A DNA stretch of 33,217 bases, taken from assembly GCA_035544515.1 (NCBI GenBank), contig DATKEG010000191.1, positions 1-33,217 on the forward strand. The letters run 5' to 3'. The DNA is from DATKEG01 sp035544515 (GTDB lineage: Bacteria; Acidobacteriota; Vicinamibacteria; Fen-336). Below are positions 28,221 through 33,217 of this stretch, piece by piece. The position numbers and the translations under genes are program-made. Position 1 is the first letter of the stretch, and every line of letters begins with the position of its first letter. The notes beneath the pieces were generated by a model, which made no database searches, was not told where the DNA came from, and saw only the letters and a list, made by a program, of their open reading frames with translations.

Positions 28221-29657
28221 ATGGCCGAGACCGGCGACGTCGACGTCGAGGAGTTCCGGCGCGAGGCGCGGCGGCTCGTGGACTGGATCGCCGACTACCT
28301 GGCCGATCCAGAGCGTTACCCCGTGCTGTCGCCCCTGCGCCCGGGCGCGGTGCGCGAGGCCATGCCCGCCCGTCCGCCCGCCCAGCCCGAAGCGCTCTCC
28401 CGCATCCTCGACGACGTCCCGAAGACGGTGTTGCCCGGGGTGACGCACTGGAACCACCCCGGTTTCTTCGCCTATTTCCCCAGCTCTGCGTCCGCGCCCG
28501 GCGTGCTCGGCGAGATGCTCGCGGCCGCGCTCAACGTCAACGGCATGTTGTGGAAGACCTCGCCCGCCGCCACCGAGATGGAGCTCGGGGTGCTCGACTG
28601 GCTGCGGCAGATGCTGGGCCTGCCGGACGGGCTCTTCGGCGTCATCCAGGACACGGCCTCCGCGTCCACGCTCGTGGCCCTGGCCGCCGCGCGCGAGGCG
28701 GTGCCCGCGCTCGAGGTCCGCCGGCGCGGCCTGGTGGGCCAGGCGCGGCTGCGGATGTACGCCTCGGAGGAGGCGCACTCCTCGGTCGAGAAGGCGGGCA
28801 TCGTGCTGGGCATCGGCCAGGACGGGTGCCGGAAGATCCCCGCAGACGCGGCCTTCCGGCTGGACGTCGGGGCGCTCCGGCGCGCCGTCGCCGAGGACCG
28901 CGCGGCCGGCTTCACGCCGTTCGCGGTGACGGCCACCGTGGGCACCACGTCCACCACCAGCGTCGATCCGGTCCCCGAGATCGCCGAGGTCTGCGCGGGC
29001 GAAGGGCTCTGGCTCCACGTAGACGCCGCCTACGGAGGATCGGCGGCGCTCGACCCCGGCATGCGCCACGTGCTCGCGGGCGCCGAGCGGGCGGACTCGC
29101 TGGTCGTGAACCCGCACAAGTGGATGTTCGTTCCCCTGGACCTCTCCGCCCTCTATACCCGCCGGCCGGAGGTCGTGCGCGCCGCGTTCAGCCTCCTGCC
29201 CGACTACCTGCGCACGGCCGAGGAGGCGGCCGTGCCCAACCTGATGGACTACGGCGTCAGCCTCGGGCGGCGGTTCCGCGCCCTGAAGCTGTGGATGGTG
29301 CTGCGGGCGTTCGGCCAGGCGGGGATGGCCGCGCGCATCCGCGAGCACCTCCGGCTGGCGCGCCTGTTCGAGGCATGGGTGGAGGACGACGCGCGCTTCG
29401 AGCGGATGGCGCCCGCGCCCTTCTCCGTCGTCTGCTTCCGCGGCCGCTTCGCGCGCCTTCCTCCCGCCGGGCAGGACGACGCCAACCAGCGCCTGCTCGA
29501 CGCGGTCAACGCCACGGGCGAGGCCTACCTGTCGCACACGCGCGTGCGCGGGCGCCTGACCCTGCGCATGGCCATCGCCCACCTGCGCACGCAGGAACGG
29601 CACGTCCGCCGCGCCTTCGAGCTGATCCGGGGGGAGGCGGCGCGGCTCGGGGCCTGA
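28221..29657 (+). CDS. Pyridoxal-dependent (aromatic-L-amino-acid) decarboxylase
   Basis: This 478-aa group II PLP decarboxylase resembles aromatic-L-amino-acid/tyrosine/tryptophan decarboxylases. Seen: 'EEFRREARRLVDWIADYL' N-terminus, 'VTHWNHPGFFAYFPSSAS' (substrate entry, about residues 74-91), 'QDTASASTLVAL' (phosphate site), 'SEEAHSSVEKA' (ring-stacking H186), 'LWLHVDAAYGGSA' (D268) and 'NPHKWMF' with the PLP lysine K300. The C-terminal 'GEAYLSHTRVRGRLTLRMAIAH' is typical. It removes CO2 from an amino acid to give an amine; the aromatic assignment is by overall likeness. ATG 28221 is 8 bp after the peroxiredoxin stop, so the two are probably one transcript. Confidence 0.9.
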   Translation: MAETGDVDVEEFRREARRLVDWIADYLADPERYPVLSPLRPGAVREAMPARPPAQPEALSRILDDVPKTVLPGVTHWNHPGFFAYFPSSASAPGVLGEMLAAALNVNGMLWKTSPAATEMELGVLDWLRQMLGLPDGLFGVIQDTASASTLVALAAAREAVPALEVRRRGLVGQARLRMYASEEAHSSVEKAGIVLGIGQDGCRKIPADAAFRLDVGALRRAVAEDRAAGFTPFAVTATVGTTSTTSVDPVPEIAEVCAGEGLWLHVDAAYGGSAALDPGMRHVLAGAERADSLVVNPHKWMFVPLDLSALYTRRPEVVRAAFSLLPDYLRTAEEAAVPNLMDYGVSLGRRFRALKLWMVLRAFGQAGMAARIREHLRLARLFEAWVEDDARFERMAPAPFSVVCFRGRFARLPPAGQDDANQRLLDAVNATGEAYLSHTRVRGRLTLRMAIAHLRTQERHVRRAFELIRGEAARLGA

Positions 29658-29667
29658 GGCGCCGCGC

Positions 29668-29928
29668 TCAGCGGGACCGTCGCCGGTTCTTGTCCGCGAT
29701 GGCGACCAGGATGAGGACGAACGCGGCCAGGCGGACGAGGTAGACCAGCGGGAGCACGGCCTCGTGCTGATACCAGCCGCCGTGGAAGAGGCGGCTCAAG
29801 GCCATCAGGCCGAACGCGGCGGCGAAGAGGAGGAGGAGCCGATCCCCCGTCTCGCGCCAGAAGCGGAGGAAGAACAGGGCCGCGGTGGCCAAGCCCAGGG
29901 CCAGGGCGCCCACGAGGAACACCGCCAT
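29668..29928 (-). CDS. DUF5985-type small membrane protein
   Basis: An 86-aa protein with three hydrophobic helices ('FLVGALALGLATAALFFLRFW', 'LLLLFAAAFGLMALSRLFHG', 'LVYLVRLAAFVLILVAIADKNRR'). The 'LRFWRETGDRLLLLFAAAF' linker and the 'LVRLAAFVLILVAIADKN' C-terminal helix are hallmarks of the DUF5985 family. Function is unknown. It is the third gene of a minus-strand set with another DUF5985-type protein (4-bp overlap, ATGA) and a winged-helix protein. It converges with the decarboxylase gene, 10 bp apart. Confidence 0.72.
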   Translation of the reverse strand: MAVFLVGALALGLATAALFFLRFWRETGDRLLLLFAAAFGLMALSRLFHGGWYQHEAVLPLVYLVRLAAFVLILVAIADKNRRRSR

Positions 29929-30185
29929 CAGCGGGCCTCCCAGACGAGCCCATAGACGAGGGCGGCCACGCCGGCCAGGGCCGCCGAGCGCCGCAGCACC
30001 AGGAGGCTGATGTCCGGCACCAACCAGAGGTCCACCAGGATGAGGACGTTCTCCGCCATCAGGCCCACGAAGCACAGGCCGCTCCAGAAGGGCAGGCGCG
30101 CGCCCGTGCGCCTCCAGGAGCGCAGGAGGAGGACGGCGCAGGCGAGGGCGGTGGCCGCGCAGAGCAGGTAGATCGCGTCGAGCAT
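29928..30185 (-). CDS. DUF5985-type small membrane protein (paralogue)
   Basis: An 85-aa three-helix membrane protein: 'IYLLCAATALACAVLLLRSW', 'FWSGLCFVGLMAENVLILVDLWLV' and 'AALAGVAALVYGLVWEAR'. It shares the arginine-rich turn after helix 1 with its downstream neighbour and belongs to the same DUF5985-like type. The function is unknown. The ATG lies 4 bp after the winged-helix gene's stop and its own stop overlaps the next ATG, so all three are translated as a unit. Two different small paralogues side by side suggest a hetero-oligomer in the inner membrane. Confidence 0.72.
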   Translation of the reverse strand: MLDAIYLLCAATALACAVLLLRSWRRTGARLPFWSGLCFVGLMAENVLILVDLWLVPDISLLVLRRSAALAGVAALVYGLVWEAR

Positions 30186-30189
30186 GCCG

Positions 30190-30570
30190 TCAGTCCTCCC
30201 GGAGCTTGAAGGCGTCGGCGAAGGTGCGCACCTGGCTGAGCGGCCGCGCGAAGATGAGGTTGGTGACGGCGATGCGCCGCACCGCGTAGGCCTCGGCCAG
30301 GTCTCCGGCGGCCGCGTCGAGCTCCGGCGCGCGCGGGGCGTAGCGGTAGGCGCCGGCCGGGTCCTCCCGCAGCAGGCCGCCGGCGGCCAGCGCGGCCAGT
30401 CGAGTGCCGGAGGACCGCTCGGTGGTGCGCAGCTCGGCGCTGACCTCCTTCGGCGTCCACGTCCGCTCCGGCCGCGTCCGCAGCAGCAGCAGGACTTCGA
30501 GCTGCTCGAGCGAGTCGATGTGCCGCATCACGAACTCGCGCACCCTCGCATCGATCTCCCCGGTGGCCAT
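30190..30570 (-). CDS. Winged-helix DNA-binding-like protein
   Basis: A 126-aa protein with a helix-turn-helix region ('SLEQLEVLLLLRTRPERTWTPKEVSAELRTTERSSGTRLAALAAGGLLRED', about residues 19-69) laid out like a MarR/DprA-type winged helix, with 'AYRYAP' as the wing. The C-terminal half is helical. It is the first gene of a unit with two DUF5985 membrane proteins, a set-up I associate with this family. It may regulate the operon or couple it to gene expression. No Shine-Dalgarno; TG-A-TATGAA (30585-30577) ends 6 nt before the ATG. Confidence 0.75.
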   Translation of the reverse strand: MATGEIDARVREFVMRHIDSLEQLEVLLLLRTRPERTWTPKEVSAELRTTERSSGTRLAALAAGGLLREDPAGAYRYAPRAPELDAAAGDLAEAYAVRRIAVTNLIFARPLSQVRTFADAFKLRED

Positions 30571-30576
30571 GACCGA

Positions 30577-30585
30577 TTCATATCA
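30577..30585 (-). promoter_or_regulatory. Extended -10 element (TGATATGAA) of the winged-helix operon
   Basis: TG-A-TATGAA ends 6 nt before the ATG at 30570 on the minus strand. Predicted transcription begins at or within a nucleotide of the start codon. Its -10 region lies about 30 bp from the divergent NSS promoter. Confidence 0.4.
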
Positions 30586-30612
30586 CCATCGGCCGCGGCT
30601 GGGCGGACGTCG

Positions 30613-30640
30613 TTGACTTTTAGGTCGGATCTCCTATCCT
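30613..30640 (+). promoter_or_regulatory. Sigma-70-type promoter of the NSS transporter gene
   Basis: TTGACT (30613-30618), 16-bp spacer, TATCCT (30635-30640). A leader of about 40 nt follows, with GGAGG at 30673-30677 ahead of the ATG at 30689. Confidence 0.6.
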
Positions 30641-30688
30641 TCGCTCCTCGCCGTCCCGACGTCCCCGCACCCGGAGGACCAGACAGTC

Positions 30689-32341
30689 ATGGCGCGATCG
30701 GAGAGTTGGGGCTCGAGGGTCGGCCTCGTGCTGGCCATGGCCGGCAACGCGGTCGGGCTGGGCAACTTCCTGCGCTTCCCCGCCCAGGCCGCCCAGAACG
30801 GCGGCGGCGCGTTCCTCATCCCCTACCTGGTCTCGTTCGTCCTGATGGGCATCCCGCTGCTCTGGGTGGAATGGGCGATCGGCCGCCACGGCGGTCAATT
30901 CGGACATCACTCCGCGCCGGGGATGCTGGACAAGCTGGGGAAGCAGCGCTGGCTCAAGTACGTGGGCGTGTTCGGGCTGTTCACCAACCTCTGCGTGGCC
31001 GCCTTCTACTGCTACATCGAGTCCTGGACGTTGGCCTATGTGTGGCACTCGCTCACCGGCACCTTCTCGGAGGTGGCGCCGACGACGTTCTTCCCGGCCT
31101 ACCTCGGGCAGCACGAGCGGTCGCTGTTCGCGTTCCCGCTCGAGGCGACGTTCTGGTTCGTCCTCACCCTGGGTCTGAACACCTGGATCATCTCCCGCGG
31201 CCTGGCCCGGGGCATCGAGATGGCGGCCAAGATCGGCATGCCCCTGCTCCTGCTCTTCGGCGCCATCCTGGCCGTGCGCGGCCTCATGCTCACCCCGGGA
31301 GTGGATCCCGGCGTGACCCAGAGCCCGCTCGAGGGCCTCAATTTCGTGTGGAACCCCAACCTCGAAGGGCTGACGAACCTCAGCACCTGGCTGGCCGCCG
31401 CCGGTCAGATCTTCTTCACGTTGTCCGTCGGGATGGGGTCCATCCACTGCTACGCCGCCTACGTGCGGCGGAACCAGGACATCGCCCTCAACGCGGCCTC
31501 CGCCGGCTGGATGAACGAGTTCGTCGAGGTGGTGCTCGGCGGCACGGTCCTGATCCCGATCGCCACCGCCTACCTGGGGCTGCAGGTGGTGCAGGCGTCC
31601 ACGGCCGGCGGCAGCGGGTTCGGTCTCGGGTTCCTCACCCTGCCCACCCTCTTCAACAACTGGGGCTGGTTCGCGCCCCTGGCCGGCGCCATGTGGTTCG
31701 GCCTGCTCTTCTTCGCCGGCATCACCTCGTCGCTGGCCATGGGCCAGCCGATCGTCGCCTTCCTGGAGGACGAGTTCGGCATGCGGCGCCGGCGCGCGGC
31801 CCTGGCCTGGGGCGCCACCATCTTCGCGCTCGGCTACTTCACGGTCTGGCTGCTGCCGGGCGGGGCCCACGACGAGTTCGACTACTGGACCGGCACCTTC
31901 GCCCTGGTCGTGTTCGCCCTCTTCGAGTCTTTCATCTTCGCCTGGATCTTCGGCATGGACCGGGGCTGGGAGGAGATCACGCGGGGCGCGCAGATCCGGG
32001 TGCCGCGGGTGTTCCGGTACGTGATCCAATACGTGACGCCGACCTTCATCCTGGTGATCTTCCTGGGCTCGCTCGTCCAGCCCGAAGGGGGCTGGGCGGC
32101 GGCGTTCGAGTCGCTCTCCGACGGACGGGGCTGGCCGTTCGCGCCAAGCAGCGTGATCGGCCGGGTGATGCACGTGGGCGAGGATTACGTCTACCGCGAC
32201 GCCGACGGCTACGCCACGCGCGCCCTGGTGCTCGACGTCACACGCACGCTCCTGCTGGCCGTGTTCGCCACCTGCGCCTTCCTGGTCTGGAAGGCGTGGA
32301 AGCTCAAGGAGACGCCGGCCGGGGAGAGGAGGGTCTCATGA
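30689..32341 (+). CDS. Sodium-dependent transporter of the NSS (SLC6-like) family
   Basis: The 550-aa LeuT-fold protein imports an amino acid or amine with sodium. Seen: helix 1 'AMAGNAVGLGNFLRFPAQAAQNGGGAFLIPYLVSFVLMGIPLLWVEWAIGRHG' (about residues 15-65) containing the unwound Na+/substrate site. Later helices include 'GQIFFTLSVGMGSIHCYAAYV' (helix 6) and 'FGLLFFAGITSSLAMGQPIVAFLEDEF' (helix 8). Around 12 hydrophobic helices are expected. GGAGG precedes the ATG by 11 nt. It overlaps by ATGA with a single-helix partner gene (MetS-like), which in Corynebacterium-type MetP/MetS transporters is needed for methionine/alanine uptake. Substrate here is inferred. Confidence 0.93.
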   Translation: MARSESWGSRVGLVLAMAGNAVGLGNFLRFPAQAAQNGGGAFLIPYLVSFVLMGIPLLWVEWAIGRHGGQFGHHSAPGMLDKLGKQRWLKYVGVFGLFTNLCVAAFYCYIESWTLAYVWHSLTGTFSEVAPTTFFPAYLGQHERSLFAFPLEATFWFVLTLGLNTWIISRGLARGIEMAAKIGMPLLLLFGAILAVRGLMLTPGVDPGVTQSPLEGLNFVWNPNLEGLTNLSTWLAAAGQIFFTLSVGMGSIHCYAAYVRRNQDIALNAASAGWMNEFVEVVLGGTVLIPIATAYLGLQVVQASTAGGSGFGLGFLTLPTLFNNWGWFAPLAGAMWFGLLFFAGITSSLAMGQPIVAFLEDEFGMRRRRAALAWGATIFALGYFTVWLLPGGAHDEFDYWTGTFALVVFALFESFIFAWIFGMDRGWEEITRGAQIRVPRVFRYVIQYVTPTFILVIFLGSLVQPEGGWAAAFESLSDGRGWPFAPSSVIGRVMHVGEDYVYRDADGYATRALVLDVTRTLLLAVFATCAFLVWKAWKLKETPAGERRVS

Positions 32342-32484
32342 CCGCGGCGGCCTGGACGATGCTCGGCGTGACCTGGACGATCGTGATCTTCTTCACCGCC
32401 CGGTTCTTCTGGCTGGTGCTCACCTCACCCCAGCCCCAGGACCTCGACGACACCACGGACGGCATCCTGCGCAAGGACGCCTGA
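32338..32484 (+). CDS. MetS-like NSS transporter small subunit
   Basis: A 48-aa protein with one transmembrane helix ('WTMLGVTWTIVIFFTARFFWLVL', about residues 6-28) and an acidic, charged tail ('DLDDTTDGILRKDA'). It matches the size and form of the MetS family (methionine/alanine import NSS small subunit). The start is overlapped by the transporter's stop (ATGA), strongly indicating a two-subunit system. Confidence 0.8.
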   Translation: MTAAAWTMLGVTWTIVIFFTARFFWLVLTSPQPQDLDDTTDGILRKDA

Positions 32485-32490
32485 GCTCAA

Positions 32491-32622
32491 TTGGCGGGCC
32501 ACCCGCTCTCCGCCACCAAGCCCCTGAGCCTCCTCCTCGAGGAGATGAAGGGCGAGAACCGCCGGCGCGCCGCCGGAGTCGTTCGGCGCGTAGCCTCGGC
32601 GTGGACGGTCGGGTTACCCTGA
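32491..32622 (+). pseudogene. Possible remnant of an amino-acid permease N-terminus
   Basis: A 43-codon open frame from a TTG reads '...ATKPLSLLLEEMKGENRRR...' (32512-32565), then loses resemblance and stops at 32622. The segment resembles the cytosolic N-terminus of APC-superfamily amino-acid permeases ('TKPLxxLLEEM-KGENRLRRxLGP'), just before the first helix, which is missing. There is no Shine-Dalgarno. It lies right after the NSS transporter pair. The match is short and from memory. Confidence 0.3.
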
Positions 32623-32626
32623 TCGC

Positions 32627-33217
32627 ATGACCGACACCTCGCCCCTGAGCGGCGCCGCCGCGGGCAGCATCGCCGTTCCCGCCCCTCGCGTCGTTCCCTG
32701 GTGGAACCTGCCGCGGCGGCTCTACGACTGGGTCCTCCACTTCGCCCACTCGCCGCACAGCGAGCGGGCCCTGTTCGGGCTCTCGTTCGCGGAGTCGAGC
32801 TTCTTCCCGATCCCGCCCGACGTGCTCCTGATGCCGCTCGTGCTGGGCCGGCCCGCGCGCTGGCTCCGCCTGGCCACGATCTGCACGGCGGCGTCCGTGC
32901 TCGGCGGCATCGTGGGGTTCGCCATCGGCTACGGGCTCTGGCACGAGATCGGCGATTTCGTGTTCGGACTCCACCTGCCGAGCCTCACGCAGGAGAACTT
33001 CGACAAGGTGGCGAAGTATTACGAGGAGTACAACTTCTGGATCGTCTTCACCGCGGGCCTGACGCCCATCCCGTACAAGGTCATCACGATCAGCGCGGGC
33101 ATCTTCGCGCTCTCCGACCAGGTGACGAGCCCCGCCGCCTTCTTCGCCATGTTCGTGTTCGCCTCGGCCCTGGGCCGGGCCAGCCGCTTCTACGCGGTGT
33201 CCTGGCTGTGCCAGCGC
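32627..33217 (+). CDS. VTT/DedA-type (YqaA-like) membrane protein, partial
   Basis: The frame runs 197 codons from ATG 32627 to the window edge without a stop. Residues 22-60 carry 'LPRRLYDWVLHFAHSPHSERALFGLSFAESSFFPIPPDVLLMPLVLGRP', with the 'E-S-S-F-F-P-I-P-P-D' re-entrant motif of the SNARE-associated/VTT family. Then come 'ICTAASVLGGIVGFAIGYGLW', 'FWIVFTAGLTPIPYKVITISAGIF' (second half motif) and 'FFAMFVFASALGRASRFYAV'. DedA/VTT proteins act in lipid carrier or phospholipid translocation at the inner membrane. No Shine-Dalgarno; TACCCT ends 6 nt before the ATG, identical in layout to the site before the thioesterase at 13990. Confidence 0.85.
   Translation, partial: MTDTSPLSGAAAGSIAVPAPRVVPWWNLPRRLYDWVLHFAHSPHSERALFGLSFAESSFFPIPPDVLLMPLVLGRPARWLRLATICTAASVLGGIVGFAIGYGLWHEIGDFVFGLHLPSLTQENFDKVAKYYEEYNFWIVFTAGLTPIPYKVITISAGIFALSDQVTSPAAFFAMFVFASALGRASRFYAVSWLCQR

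Noticed and set aside
1..33217. tRNA, rRNA, riboswitch or attachment sites
   Set aside because: No cloverleaf with a GTTCRA-type loop, no rRNA segment and no recognised riboswitch core was seen by eye; a covariance-model search was not possible.

Overview
This is a GC-rich (roughly 70%), gene-dense chromosomal segment. The envelope proteins (signal-peptide outer-membrane barrels, NSS and VTT membrane proteins) suggest an uncultured Gram-negative-type soil or groundwater bacterium. CarD, PATAN/DUF4388, PilZ and DUF5985 proteins together fit groups such as Myxococcota, Acidobacteriota or Methylomirabilota/Rokubacteria. No rRNA, tRNA or other marker gene is present, so lineage is inference only. 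No CRISPR array, intact insertion sequence, prophage or tRNA was seen.

Layout. 1-5.3 kb: the tail of an unidentified gene, a class V aminotransferase, CarD, an HU/IHF protein, PlsC, a PATAN protein, a PilZ protein and a small helical protein, all on the plus strand. A 58-bp direct repeat and a minus-strand GlsB-type stress protein with a palindrome-rich leader follow. 5.4-11.2 kb: a secreted beta-barrel candidate (minus), then a sugar/glycan block in two converging operons: two SDR epimerases plus GT2 (plus) facing DegT aminotransferase plus HAD phosphatase (minus). 11.2-13.5 kb: a 464-bp gap, then alpha/beta hydrolase, AhpD-like protein and PaaI thioesterase. 13.5-16.8 kb: a 4HBT thioesterase, then a scar of decayed type I restriction-modification genes (hsdM and hsdS remnants) around an HNH nuclease gene, then a creatininase. 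17-21.5 kb: flavin reductase, divergent from a 979-aa FAD/Fe-S dehydrogenase coupled to a D-2-hydroxyacid dehydrogenase. 21.5-26 kb: a minus-strand operon of beta-barrel protein, M1 metallopeptidase and polytopic membrane protein, preceded by an acidic protein. 26-29.7 kb: acyl-CoA dehydrogenase and RidA (minus), a peroxiredoxin, and an aromatic amino acid decarboxylase (plus). 29.7-33.2 kb: winged-helix protein with two DUF5985 membrane proteins (minus), NSS transporter with MetS-like subunit (plus), a possible permease remnant, and a VTT-family gene running off the end.

The strongest observation is the peroxiredoxin at 27772-28212. Its peroxidatic cysteine codon is an in-frame TGA, the rest of the protein is intact, and a SECIS-like hairpin lies just downstream. 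It is best read as a selenoprotein and would be split by standard gene calling. Other points worth attention are the type I R-M graveyard, a 22-bp perfect palindrome inside the HNH gene, a mini-ORF/hairpin arrangement before the epimerase operon, a synonymously diverged duplicate of the ridA 3' end, and a recurrent -10-like hexamer only 5-11 nt before many starts that lack a Shine-Dalgarno sequence, suggesting common leaderless transcription.
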